DNA of 64,000 nt, taken from NCBI GenBank assembly GCA_016490735.1, contig JAEMWC010000994.1:80001-144000 (forward strand). The letters run 5' to 3'. The notes beneath the pieces are model-generated. The model had not been told where the DNA came from and made no database searches. It worked only from the letters and a program-made list of their open reading frames with translations. This stretch comes from Pachyseris speciosa (taxonomy: Eukaryota > Cnidaria > Anthozoa > Scleractinia > Pachyseridae). Shown one piece after another: positions 1 through 12,700 of this stretch. Position 1 is the first letter of the stretch, and each line of letters opens with the position of its first letter. The position numbers were made by a program, and so were the translations under genes.

Positions 1-1923
1 GAGGCCCTGATAGTTCTCTAGCACCCAGCTTAAATGCTTTGGGGGGACTCCATCCCAACCAGTACTCTTTCTGGGGTTAATACTTTCCAATGCGGTCTCC
101 ACCTCAAGTATCTCCAGATTCCGAAACTGGAAGTCTTGATGGCCTATCATATTCTCTGTGATATTCCGAACACTTGAATGAGTCACAAAAGAAGAGTCAG
201 TAATGCCTTCTGTGTCACCAATACCATCAGCAATGGTAGAAAAATAGTGACACAGATGATTTGCAATCTTACTTTGATCATGACTTATCGCTCCTTCAAT
301 GTTTAAGCTCAACTCATTAGTGGTACCCTTATTCCTCTTTTCACTCAAGAAGGGCATAAATGTTTTATAGAACTCACCAGGCTTATATTTCAATTTAGTA
401 GTTTGATCTTTCCAATACTCCCTTATCGCCTTTCTTCTGAGTCTAGTGGCCTCGTTTCTTGCTTTACGTTTAGCCTCCCAATTCTCTCTGTTTTGCACCT
501 TCAGATATTTCTTTGCTGCTCTTCTCTTAGCCCTAATGGCTTTTTTCCATTCGTTTGTCATATAAGGGACATCTTGAGTCCTCACTCTCATTTTCTTTTC
601 CGGAAGATGCTCATCAACAATACTAGATAACAATGTTTCCAAAAAACTGGTCTTATCATCAGCAGTATCAAAAATTTCACCTACATGCCAGGGAGCCTGC
701 ATCAGTTCGTCCTTATACTTTTCTGCGTCAAGATGTTTAAATGATCTAAATTTAACAATCTTGCCTTTTTGGGGTTTTACCTTCTCATTCAAGAACCCAT
801 ATACAAGTGCATGATCACTGATCTCTGGGTTATATACTCCACAGTCACCAAACAATTGTGGTTGGTTGGTGAGAATAACATCTATCAGACTGTGTGTAGT
901 AATTGATCCTTGCATTTGTATCCTTGTAGGTGTGGTTATCATACAGTCAAATCCCTGTTCCACTTCAAGATCAAGCAGTAGTTTACCCTCAGTGCTATCT
1001 GGCTTAAGCCTATTCAAATTCAAGTCACCAGTCATTATAACAGTTGAGTACTGCAATCCAGCCCAGTTGGAAATATGGCTCAGTTCTTCTTCTAACAATA
1101 GTTGATAACTTCCAGTGACTTTCTTTGGTGGCCTATAGATAGCCACAACTATTGCATTTCTTGATTTAAGGCCAATCTCTAGTGCCAGAGGCTCGATTGT
1201 TTTGTATTTCCTTTCAATGGATATCCTCTTAGATTGTATCTTGGAAGAAACAAACATGAGAACTCCACCACCTCCTTTCTTCCTATCATTCCGGTGTAAA
1301 TAATAACCCGGTATGAGAAACTGACAATCTGGGTACGATCCATCAATTTTTGTCTCACTTACAGCCATAATTTGCACAGTTGATTTGAGAATAATATCCT
1401 TCAATTCCTCAAATTTATTCTGGATGCTGTTTATATTTAAATGACACAACAATAAATCCTTGCCATTCTTTTGTCTGGCAGTTTGAAGTGGGTCAGTCAT
1501 CAGTGTAGCATCCTCCTGTTCCAAGTCAGTCTCCACTACCTCCTCCGAAATTGCCAACGATTCAGTAATATAATTGCTCACATCATAGAATGGTAGCTGT
1601 TCCATTAAATGTCTAGAAATACACATTGGGCAGATCCAAACTTGGTTTGCAAACTGCTGCATGCGTTTGTACTCGAAAGGCTTCACACCACCACATTTAA
1701 TGTGGTACTCACTTGAACATGAAGCACAGCATAATACACGATGATTACGAGCGATAGATCTTAAGCATGTGCTGCATTTATCAGGCCCTGGATTTGGTGA
1801 AATATCGCCACTGACTGCTAACCTTTCCAGCTGAAAAGTCGACTCTGAGTTCGAATATCGCTTGACCCTTGCTGCAAAATAAGCGGTTGATGGTTTGTGA
1901 AATCCAATATGGCGGATAGCCAT
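1..1923 (-). CDS. LINE (non-LTR retrotransposon) ORF2, 5' part, cut by window edge
   Basis: Seen: one open frame of about 640 codons read leftward from the ATG at 1923-1921, with no stop found before the window edge. In order: a short leader ending in SGDISPNPGP (residues 38-47), which resembles a 2A peptide; a Cys/His-rich PHD-like finger (about 50-101) with C-x2-C pairs and CASCSSEYHIKCGG; an APE-type endonuclease (about 158-370) with LLLCHLNINS, VSETKIDG, GDLNLN and ISDHALVYG; a basic linker; and the start of a reverse transcriptase (STGWDGVPPKHL). Known: this order fits CR1/jockey-like APE LINEs, whose product nicks target DNA and reverse-transcribes its own RNA. Inference: a fairly young copy, antisense to the ZIP gene and probably inside its first intron. 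The RT core, ORF end and 3' tail lie outside the window. Start chosen because the leader plus NPGP motif is the usual N-terminus in such elements. Confidence 0.88.
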   Translation of the reverse strand, partial: MAIRHIGFHKPSTAYFAARVKRYSNSESTFQLERLAVSGDISPNPGPDKCSTCLRSIARNHRVLCCASCSSEYHIKCGGVKPFEYKRMQQFANQVWICPMCISRHLMEQLPFYDVSNYITESLAISEEVVETDLEQEDATLMTDPLQTARQKNGKDLLLCHLNINSIQNKFEELKDIILKSTVQIMAVSETKIDGSYPDCQFLIPGYYLHRNDRKKGGGGVLMFVSSKIQSKRISIERKYKTIEPLALEIGLKSRNAIVVAIYRPPKKVTGSYQLLLEEELSHISNWAGLQYSTVIMTGDLNLNRLKPDSTEGKLLLDLEVEQGFDCMITTPTRIQMQGSITTHSLIDVILTNQPQLFGDCGVYNPEISDHALVYGFLNEKVKPQKGKIVKFRSFKHLDAEKYKDELMQAPWHVGEIFDTADDKTSFLETLLSSIVDEHLPEKKMRVRTQDVPYMTNEWKKAIRAKRRAAKKYLKVQNRENWEAKRKARNEATRLRRKAIREYWKDQTTKLKYKPGEFYKTFMPFLSEKRNKGTTNELSLNIEGAISHDQSKIANHLCHYFSTIADGIGDTEGITDSSFVTHSSVRNITENMIGHQDFQFRNLEILEVETALESINPRKSTGWDGVPPKHLSWVLENYQGL

Positions 1924-2215
1924 GTGGCGACGAATGTCGAAGAAGATCACCAAATTCACGTTAAATGAAGCGAGAGTCGGCCGAGTTTCGAAGCCATTAG
2001 ATTCACTGATGACTCTGCCAGCGAAATATACATCTGGCCAGAGTAAATGTGTGCAAAATACGCCAAGAAAGTATAGACTTACTGGGACTATCAAAGACAC
2101 AGCCGCCATTCCTCGCACTGTGAATCCTAACGCGATTCGCGTCGCGCGCGAGGGTGGTAACTTACTTTTGAGCGGTACTGTAAAAGCTAAGGCTGGAACT
2201 TGTTGAATTGCAATG
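1924..2215 (-). other. Probable 5' leader of the LINE
   Basis: Stretch just upstream of the LINE start, richer in CG dinucleotides (around 2130-2155) than the flanks. Probably the element's 5' untranslated region and internal promoter. The outer boundary is not visible, so the end is a guess. Confidence 0.3.
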
Positions 2216-2550
2216 TACAGCTGTAGGCTTTTGCCAAAAACTCAAGAATCAGAAACAAAAATGATCTGACGCATGGTTGATTTCTTTGGTTTGGGGTTAT
2301 TCATGCATCACTTCAGTTACATGTAGTCTTGTTTTGGGTTGAAGTCATAATGCTAATTTGCTTAATCCCGACCTTTGAATCACAAAATAAGTGCAGAACT
2401 TCATTTCTGACACGATAACCAGTCCGTATTCTAAAGTAGAGTGAATTTGGGAAAATTTGGACTGTATGGCCAAATTGCAATAACACAAGTCATGTATGTG
2501 CATGTCTGTTACACTACAAACCCTTCAAATGCCCTAATTAGTTACAATAG

Positions 2551-2780
2551 AATGGCTCCAAAAAATATCCATACCTCCCCCAGGAAGGACATAGGAAACT
2601 TTTAGAATGAATACAATGTACTTTGTTGCCTTCTGGAGTCTGTAGAAGTCCTTTCCTTCAATTGATGCTTTTTTCCCACAACTTTTTCTTCAAACTGTTT
2701 GAAGAATTTGCAACGAGTGAAATAAACAGCTTTTTAATACAAGAATATCAAGAATATACCCTAGCTTGACCTGTACCCAG
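2551..2780 (+). repeat. Direct tandem repeat, copy 1
   Basis: A unit of about 230 bp starting AATGGCTCCAAAAAATATCC and ending in ...GACCTGTACCCAG is followed immediately by a second, slightly diverged copy at 2781-3412. Copy 1 lacks the MITE found in copy 2. No coding potential seen. Bases 2216-2550 hold nothing recognisable. Confidence 0.85.
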
Positions 2781-3412
2781 AATGGCTCTAAAAAATATCC
2801 ATACTTCCCCCAGGAAGGCCATAGCAAAGTTTTAGAATGAATACAATGTACTTTGTTGCCTTCTGGAGTCTGTAGAAGTTCTTTCCTTTGGTCCTTCAGT
2901 TGATGCTTTTTCCCACAACTTTTTCTTCAAGACAGTTTGAAAAATTTGTAACAAGTGAAATAAACAGCTTTTTAATTCAAGAATACAGTAAAAACCCACG
3001 TATAAGAACCTGGATTTTTTAACTTAGCCTAAACAGGTTCTTATATAAATGGTACTTAAAGCAAATTTAGGCTACCAAGGTTATAAATATCATCTCATAA
3101 TACAAAAAAAATAAAAATAATAAATGCCCAAAGGCAGTACAGTGCAGGTATGTCCTTAACAAAACATCTGCTCAAACAAACTCATAGTCAGTTCTCTGAA
3201 ATGCCATTTCAAAGTTAATACCAAGAAAATCTTGGGACACTTTTACAGCAACTCCAACGATTAAGAACCTAACTTAAAATTTTAGCCTTAATAGGTTCTT
3301 ATGTGGAGGGGACTTAGAATGAAAATTTTAGCCTAACAGGTTCTTAAAACCCAGGTTCTTATAGGCGAGTTTTTACTGTACCAAGAATATACCCTAGCTT
3401 GACCTGTACCCA
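2781..3412 (+). repeat. Direct tandem repeat, copy 2, split by a MITE
   Basis: Second copy of the 230-bp unit, interrupted at 2986-3378. It resumes at 3381 with CCAAGAATATACCCTAGC and ends at the same GACCTGTACCCAG as copy 1. Confidence 0.85.
2986..3378. mobile_element. Tc1/mariner-type MITE with TA target duplication
   Basis: The 393-bp insert starts CAGTAAAAACCCACGTATAA and ends with the inverted form ...GGCGAGTTTTTACTG. TA flanks both ends (2984-2985 and 3379-3380). It contains sub-repeats of AGGTTCTTA/TAAGAACCT and no ORF. Copy 1 of the surrounding tandem repeat preserves the unoccupied site with a single TA, which fixes the boundaries. The superfamily is inferred from the TA duplication. 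Confidence 0.85.
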
Positions 3413-3641
3413 GGCAATCTTTGACTAAAAAGGAAGAGAGAACGCTGTATTGTAGTAAGCTGCAAGTTCAGTGTTATTTTTTTTGCCTTCCACTTTTCAC
3501 TTGACAATAATTATGAAGATTTGTCATAATCTACATACATGTACATGTAAAAGTTTATGGATTTATTTTGTAACAATGAAAATGATATAATGATACACTG
3601 TAGCTCACATGTACAGTGTAATTGCTTGGTTTTGTGAACAG

Positions 3642-3750
3642 AAACGTTTGCGGATGATCAGTATACTTGGTGCTGGTCTTTTGGTAGGAACAGCACTTGC
3701 TGTCATAATTCCAGAGGGTGTACATGCCTTATACGAGACTCAGGAACATG
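3642..3750 (+). CDS. SLC39A9: ZIP9-like exon (first in window)
   Basis: Acceptor AG at 3640-3641, donor GT at 3751. Encodes the end of the first loop and a helix with [20 protein letters not shown]; ends in phase 1. Confidence 0.92.
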
Positions 3751-6700
3751 GTGAGGTTTCTTGCTTTTTTATTGCTCATTAGCGTACATGTAGACCTTCA
3801 AAGTTCATGCTTGAACCCCCTGCACTCCCCGCCCCCTAGTTTTTTAAATACACATGTGCATGTACATCTGTATACATCTGTACATGTAGTTTGGTAATAC
3901 TTAAATTTTCTTTGATTTAGAGGGGTTTAAATTACTTATCATGTGAGCTGGCAATAATAATCACATGAGCTGATAGTAATAATGTTATTATTAAATTATA
4001 GTTTACTGTGTATCTACAGAGTTGGCACACAACAGTATGGTCAAATTGGCTAAAAGCAACATTTTTGATACTCGCTTGAGAACTTGCCAACAAAAATATC
4101 CTGAATTCATTAACTAGCAGATCTCTTTTGTCGTGTACAGTAATAGCTGTAGTTATATTTTGTACGGTTTATGCAAGCTACACTGTAGCTATTTAATGTA
4201 TCGGTAGATATCTGATCATGTACAGTAAACATATGAAATTATGAAATGGTCATATTGCTGAGTTGGAGACTTTGTAACTGACAGTTTTTTTTCAGTTTTT
4301 TGTTTGGGAGGATATTGAGCAGTTCCAACAACAAAATTAATAGGAAGATTTAGCAAAGACAGCACAACATCAAAAAAAATGAGAACATGACAAGCATTTG
4401 AAAAGGACTGAGTGCAACTTCCAGTGCTCAATTTGCCACTCTGCCATTGGTCATGTTGGTTTTTACATCTGCATGCGCTATCATCATGTTGTCTTTCCAA
4501 AATCTGCCTATACTGTAAATTGCTCCCCACCCGCTGCCAAATATCTCTTACCTCCTGGCTTCTATTGCCAGGCATGTTTAGTATAATTATGATGTTTGCC
4601 ATAGGCCTTATTTGCTTGTATATTTTGTTTTCCTAATACAGATCATGTGATGATACTCACTGGAGTTTTGGTCCTTTGTCTTGTTCATTAAGAAGAGTGC
4701 ACACGCTCATGAATATGTCTGCGTGCACTCTTTTTAATGACAGGGCTTCTGATAGGTCGTGGAAAAAAAGTTAAATTTCGCGGGATTTTCAGGGGCAAAT
4801 TCATGGAAAAATTGGCTGATCTTGTGGGATTTTCGCAGGGAAAAACTCAAAATTTGCAAAAAAGTAGGCCAATTTTGCAGGATTTTTGTTGGAAAATGTC
4901 AAAATTCACCGCAAATCGGCCAATTTCATGGGATTTTAGCGGAAAAAAGTCAAATTTCAAGGGATTTTCAGGGGCAAATTTGCAGGAAAGCCGGCTGATT
5001 TCAGTGGAAATTTCGGTGGAAAACTTCGTTGGAATTTTTTGGCAAATTTTGCTAAAACCGATCAGTTTTGCGTAGATATGACCAGCGTTGTTTAACGTTT
5101 TTTTTTTTAACAGAGATAATAATTTGCTCTTTCAATGTAACAATTCGCTTGAGAAATGAGCGAATGTTCAAGCTGTTAACATTATGGCTAGAGCCCAGTT
5201 TTTCGCAGTGTTCATCAAAGAGAGCCCGGTAGTTTTGGGACGTTGTTTACTTGTTGCAGTGACGAAGTTTCAAAACAAATTTGGACGTTTGTGGTGAATA
5301 AAACAGGTCGCATAGCCAAGATAAGTATCAAATATGTTTTTTCAACATGTATTTGGTAATATATCTGGTGGATTTTGCTGTATTTAGCGGGTTTTTTTTT
5401 TGGAATTTTGTGGGATTTTGCCGATTTACCTGAATTTCGGGGGTCCGTGACCACACGAAATATCAGAAGCCCTCTAATGAACAAGACAAAAAATAAGGTA
5501 CCAAATCTCCTGAGTATCATCACAGAATCTGTATTGGGAATCAAAACAAAATATACAAGCACATAAGGTCTATTGTTTGATGATGTCCCTTTTAAGGTCA
5601 TGGTTCCCACACACACTCAGCAGCTGAGACTGCTGATTTATCAAAGGCGCATGGAGATGCTGGTGAAGAGCACTCACATGTGGATCTACTGAAGCATCAG
5701 ATCTCACAAGTTGAGCCTGATGTGTTTATTGGTCTTTCCTTATGCTGTGGTTTTGTATTCATGCTGTTGATTGATCACATCAGTGGTGGCCACTCACATG
5801 CACCATCTGGTTCAGGTGAGACCATTTTGTGTGTTATGTGACAATGTTTCCTGAAAATATCCACACAACCTGCTGTACTTTCCCCATTAGGAAAGTGAGT
5901 GAAAATAGTCCAAGGGTGGGGTGCACATGGGTGTGGGGGGAGGGGGGATTTTAAGGGCCAAAATTTTCAAGTATTTACTGTAGTATGTAAGATTGGTTGT
6001 ACACTGTAATTTCAAGATGGGAAGAGGGGTCCAAGTTCCAAAACCCCAAGGGGTTTAGTAATTTTTTTTGGAAAACAGAATAAAATAATGCCATACTTGT
6101 AACTAAGTGAAGTACAATTGTCCTGGTGAGTGTAGTCTTGGGAAGAACTGTTTGTGATGACACTGACTGACATTTGGCAACCTGAGCGGAAGTCATCATC
6201 AGACTCTTAAGGTGACTTCCACTTCACAAAACAGTCCTTGCCAGGACTACACTCACCTGGACGATCGTACAATGTACTTCACTTACATGTAGTTACAATA
6301 TGACTCCTGGATTCAAACAATTAATGGACCAAAATAAAATTACCATTACCATGGTGCAATGGAGAATGGACAGAGGATATTGTGAGCAGTCTAATGCTTC
6401 AGAATCCAGATCCCTCCAAGGTAATTAAGTATTATAATTATACTAAACTAAATATCTTATCCTCTCCCTGTTTGCTGAATGCATCAGTACTGTTGTGGTG
6501 AACTATTGATCACCCTGTCAAACACTTTCAGCCATGATTTGTGCTTACAGATTGCAAACTTTATATACACTGCTGTATTATTAATTTTTATTTAATATGG
6601 ACTTCATTGTGAAAAACGATGTGAATTATAGCTCAATCCAACATGATTTGTAAAGTGCTATTCAGGAATTAAAATTGCCAGTCCCAAATGAGTTCAATCC

Positions 6701-9700
6701 CAGCTGTTCTAGTGGTTGTGCATGTTAGTGTCTCCTTCTAATAGTTTGCATTTCTCAGCTTTAGTGTAATGACTGGAGTCCTTCCTATGCTGTAAATATT
6801 TATTATAAAAATAATGTTCCAAGAATTGCTGTTGATATCATTGGTAGAATCAAGTGCATTACTGTCCTTCTCAGTCTACATGTATATTTCTCTTCCATCT
6901 CATGCCCTACATCCTGCGTGGCATTATGGCATTACAGTGCACCCAGGTTTCTTCAAATCTTTGGACATGTTATAAAGGAAACAATGTAAAAACAAAAAAA
7001 AAACCTGATTCAATCCATATTTAAAATTGTTTTGAACATACAATCATGTAAAAACATAATTTGGGGGTTAGGGTGTCATCAGATTTCATTAACAGACTTC
7101 TGGTATGTTCAGGCTTTGCAAATCTCCTGGACATTTTATAAAAGAAGTAAGAAACTTGGTCCTCTTATAATGTAGCCTCCTTCGCAGCCGTTGTTTGTGT
7201 TGGTCCTATTCTCCCTCCCCGCCAACATCTGCTGAACCAAGCTGGACATTCCTTTTTCATTGTGTCTGAGTATCTAATCTGGAGGGAGAATAGAACTGGG
7301 ATAAACAATGGCTGCAAAGAAGGCTGCAAGAACTTAGCCACCAAAATTTAAAGGCTACAATGTGATTGGTCAGTTCCTGGAATGGAATGTCTGGCTCGGT
7401 TCAGCAGACATTGGTGGGGAGAGAGAATGGGACCAACACAACGGCTGCGAAGGAGGCTAAATATACAGTATTATGTTAAATTATGTAAGCACCGCTTACG
7501 AATTTTTTAAGAACCCTTGAGAAGTGCAAAAAGAACTCCTCTACAGCTTGTGCTACTCTAAACACTTCTCTTGTGTTCTTAAAATTTCCTGCTTTAAGAT
7601 TATGAAGTACAGTAAGTTGAAATTACATGTATGGTAATTGTAAATTAAAGCATTCATTTTCTGTAAGTGGTCACTGTCAGTGTACAGTAATTCCTGCCTT
7701 GGCCACCAAGAAGGTTTTAAGTCTGCTTTGTTCATTTGAAGTTCAGACTTTCATTTGGATTATATTCTTGACACAGATCCAGAGAGTAATGGAAGGCAAA
7801 GACATAGTAAAATCACTGCCACTGTTGGGCTGGTTGTTCATGCTGCTGGTAAGGGTTAGGTTAATATTAAAATTTTATGCCACACAGGGCTTTCGTGTAC
7901 TGTGCATATAATCATGTATTTTTATTTTGATGGGACTAAATTACAGGTCTTGAATGGGCAGGCCACAGCTCTCGCATGGAGTACTTTACCCAATATAACA
8001 TCCTTTGATGTGCATCAGTTACAACAGTAGTCACAAATTTACTCAACCATTTGAAATTAAATCAAGTACATCTGAGGACCAAATGTATTTTGCTGCTGAC
8101 CCAGGTGACTTGAATCAAGAAATAAGCCTCAAACAGCATTGGTAAAACAGAAGATGGAGTGCTGACCTTCCTCTTAACTTTTTTTAATAAGCAAATTTGA
8201 CCATAGCACGACACAAAAGCCAAGAGGTCATTTTTGGGGGTACAAAAAAAAAACCCTTTATTTACCCTTGGCAGACAAATACCATGTCAAAATCGTTATT
8301 AATTTTAGTGGATTTAAATTCTCTCTTTAAGCAATTTAATTTGGGAAGTTTTAAATTTTGGCAGCTGACTTCCAGAGTAAACTTCCAGAACAAAATTGAA
8401 GGAATCTTTCATGTGTATTTGCTATACACAAACTTTAACATAAATTTTGTTCACTTGTCTACAGTATGTACATGCACATTTTGAAAGGGTGAACATAACA
8501 AAAGGCTTGTATTATTTGAACACTTGTACATGCGATTCTCTGACTGGAACATGATCAGCTGGTGTAAGTTGTTTCATAAGAACATTGTTAGTATATCTTT
8601 TAATTTTAGCTGATGGTGTAGCTCTTGGAGCAGCTGTATCTACCTCCAAAACTGATGTAGAAGTGATCGTATTTGTGGCAATCATGCTGCACAAGGTAAT
8701 GTAATGTGTTTTTTACAGTTGTTAATACTTATAAAATTTAATTTGTATGTTTGCACTGTAAAACACTTTGAAGTGTCCCGGGCAAAACATCACAGGATGA
8801 CTGCACATACACACAATGTGCCATGACAGTAGCTCTATGCTCTGATAATGCAAATTGTGCTGTCAACATACCATGCAAAACCTCTACATATACCTGACCT
8901 GTGTAATAAAGTATGTTTGTACATACGGTCTGTAGTATGCTGTAAGCTTTAGATACATGTAACCACACAAAACCTCTACTGTGGGGTCAGAGGCTTTTCT
9001 CGTTGTTCTTGCTTAGCTGCTAATTTTTTGTGGAGGGAAAGAAGACATGGAATCTCTGGGAACATGGTACAAACCTCTGTCTTTTACATAATGTTTGATA
9101 AAATGTTATTGAGCAGGTCCAGAGTGTTTTGTCAAGTTTAAAACACAAGGTGCAGGCGAGTGTTTTAGGACTTAATAAAACACAAATTGCAAATTTATTG
9201 AACGGCTTAAAAAGCTTTACTATACATCAATCCATTCTTACACTAAAATTTAGATTTTGGGTTATTTTGGCCTGGAAAATCGGATGTAAAATTTAGCCGT
9301 GTCTTTATCAGATATAAAGACACTCATTATAAATTAATTTCTATAGCATTTCCTTCTTGAATTAAAAAAAATGGTAGAAGTGCAATCCTAGATTGCTAAC
9401 TGTCCATTTCTGGATAATTTTATTGACAGAGATGATACGATAAGATCAGTAAAACCTGGAGCGAACAGGGTGAAGTGGTGGGGGGAGGGGTGACACTCTC
9501 TTGCTTTCCTGCCTTGTTCCCCGGGTCTACAGTGTATTACAACCCCAAGGCATTGCAAACAAATGTCTTGAGCCAGTTTGACATGCGATTAGGCTATGCA
9601 TTCTTTTTTCATTGATTACATTTAAGAACACTTTTATGATCAGCCTCGAGTATAAAGTATAATAAACAGAATACTAGATATTTAATATCTATTTATGTTT

Positions 9701-12700
9701 TTAATTAAAATTTTGAATGTTATTCATTTTGCTGATCGTAAATTTTAGTTATAGTATATAACTAATATTAGTTTGTAAATATGCAATTCAGCCATTGGGC
9801 TGCTACAGTGTATGTATTGATACAAAAAACTATCTACCGGTATCTAAACTATTTATCTCAAATTCATTTTAAAAGCAACTTATTGTCATTCAATTCCATA
9901 ATAATTGTCATGTTTCTGTTTCAAGAATCTTTCAGCAGAACTGATTTCACCCTTATGGCTAACAGGACCTGGTTGTTGTATGTTTTTTTTCCTCATGCAG
10001 GCACCTGCTGCTTTTGGTCTGTCAACTTTTCTTCTTCATGAGGTGAGTTATTGACCATTATTTCCAGTATTTTTGTGGTACCCATCACTCCTATCCTAAA
10101 CTCTGCATTGTTGTGCTGTCTGCTGTCTTGTTGTGCTGTCTGTCTGATTTCTGCTGTGTTGTGCTGTCCGGCAAATGAAATATTTTGTAATGTGGGATTT
10201 TCACCCCTTTTCATTCTCACCCCACCATCCCAATTGTTTTTTCCATCCTGTTTCCCTGGCTTCTGCCACTCTCTTAATCCTGCCATCCCCTCCTGAGGAA
10301 AAGGAAATTAACTTACTTTCCAAACCACTTGCTGGTAATAATCACGCCTTCCTTGTTATCAAAACATTGGTTTCCTACAGTACTTGTACACACAAACTCC
10401 AACCTTAATTGATCTACAGATAAACTAGTCGAAATTGTAGTTCAGGAATGTGTTTGAGTATCCATTTTGCAGTTGTCTGATGTGATAACAATGAAATCGA
10501 TTACAGGTTTGTAATATAAGGTGATATGACAGGGTTGTGATCGGTTGTGTGCTTCCTTGTCGGCTGGTATTTAGCTGTGATTCGGTAATATTTCTGATCT
10601 TGCAACGAGGAAACGATATTGATGAGTAAACAAGGATTTGGTTCTTATTTGTAGCAAATATTAAAATCTTTGGACTCAACCAGCGTGTTCGATACAGGAT
10701 GTGTTCAGCATCTTATGTCACAAAAGCACTTACCGGTATGTTCTCGTCACTCACTGACTCCACAAAGTCTGACTGCTTACCGTAGTTCATTTCACTTGAA
10801 ATCATATATTTTTCTAGTATTTTCGGACTGCAAAGTCCGTGTCAAACACCGTACTTTACACAAACTGTACTCTACAGTTTAGGTCGGCCGGCCTGTTGAG
10901 TCGAACGTCGAACTTCCCTAAACCTTGCGTAAATAAACAAAGTGAGGCTGAACTCGCGATACCATTTGTGACGTAATTCAAGATGGCGCAGAAAAGGTAC
11001 ATGGACGACGAAAATTCTCGCCACTTAGTATCACAGGGCACCCAAGATTAGGATGCGATCTAACTTGGAACGCAATTAACTGTAGACCCACATATTTTTT
11101 TGTGATGGTTACAATATATTACATGTGTGTTAGAGGCACGGTATGTCTTATTAAAGGCGACTGTTAAGTACCAGGGTAGTAACAGTCCCATTTTTGATTT
11201 CAGGGATTTGTTAGAAATAGAATACGAAAGCATCTTTTAATTTTTGCGGCAGCAGCCCCAATAATGGCCTTAGTAACCTACTTTGGCCTTAGTCAGGTAA
11301 GCAGATATGTTTTAACACCTATTTAATTTCTAGGTGTACACAGCTGTACAAGTATTATAATAGATATATTTGCATTTGGTAATATTCTGTTTTAAACTTA
11401 AAATAATTACTCTTGATAGCAACTCAAAACAGTTTACGTGCTTTGCTTGAAACGACGAGCGTGAAAACAAACACACCAGGCAAAAGCCAAACAAATGTAA
11501 CAAACATCAGTTGTGGCTCATCGACAGCTTTTCTGGAAATCGACTTTTGTTACGCCTTACAATGGACAATAATTCAGGATCGAGCAAGAGGTCAAAAGTG
11601 CAACACTTACAATTTGTGTGGTGTGAAATGTGATTTGTGTAGCAAGCGACATGATTAGCATCTCGTCTGAGTGGTTGTAACTAAGTTTTGAGCAATACTC
11701 TTCATACAGTATACATTCATTTTGTTTGCTATTGGGAAAGGGATAAATAAAGTGTTCAAACGGTTTAAATACAGTTTGTAAGTTACATGGCATTAACCCG
11801 ATTAAGGGACATGTGTAGTGTAGTTTTCATTGCACAGTTTTTGCAAGGTATGCTATTTTAGCCTCTATCATACTTTGCAAGTACATGTGCAATGATAATA
11901 ATTGTCATGTAGCCACAGGATATTAAGTTACAAATCAAACTATTTTTGACATGCCCCATGTGGCTGAAGTTCAAGATGACTTGGAATAATTAAGGCATTG
12001 ATTTGCACTCTTGGCATTACCGAGCAGTGATGGTATAGTGGTGAGAGCACCTGCCTTCTATCAATGTGTCCCAGGTTTGACTTCCAAACTCGGCGTCATA
12101 AGTGGGCTTAGTTTGTTGGATCTCTACTCTGCGAGTGGTTTTTCTCCTGGTACTCTGGTTTTTCTCTCTCCCCAAAAGTCAACATTTGATTTAATTTGAG
12201 ATTTGTAGTTGCAGTACATGTAGATTTCAGTTGATACCAGCTGATTGTATGGTCAGCTGATTGGTCTTTCTAGCGAGGATAAATAAATAAAATTTATTTA
12301 TGAGCTTAGTAATTTAATTATTTGTAATGTTAACTTATGCAAGGAAACAGCTGGCACAAATCACGTCAAATTTCAATATGCTACTTTCGAGAAAACTGGA
12401 CATTTTTTATGCTGTTACATGTACACGTATGTGTAAGATCTCCATTGAACATTTTGCATACAAAGATTGAAATTGAGAAAATTATTTTGACTGGTTCATT
12501 CTGCTTTCTCCCATTTCCACAATCAAGAAAGAAGTCTTGTGAAAAGTGAATGTTACATGTACAACCAGTAATTCAGGTTTTGTCAATGCCACTGACAGTA
12601 TCATTCAACGATTTTATTCTCTACAGAGTAGTAAAGAAGTGCTATCAAGTGTTAACGGCACTGGCATTGCCATGCTGTTCTCAGCAGGGACATTCCTGTA

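Noticed and set aside
2200..3641. Search for the missing first exon of the ZIP9-like gene
   Set aside because: Only tandem repeats and a MITE were found; no frame encoding a first membrane helix with a donor site is visible.
4737..5075. 112-codon frame with repeated F-GKK/NFKGF pattern
   Set aside because: It lies in a purine-rich internal repeat of an inverted-repeat element in a ZIP9 intron, with an overlapping frame of similar quality; no splice sites or known domain.
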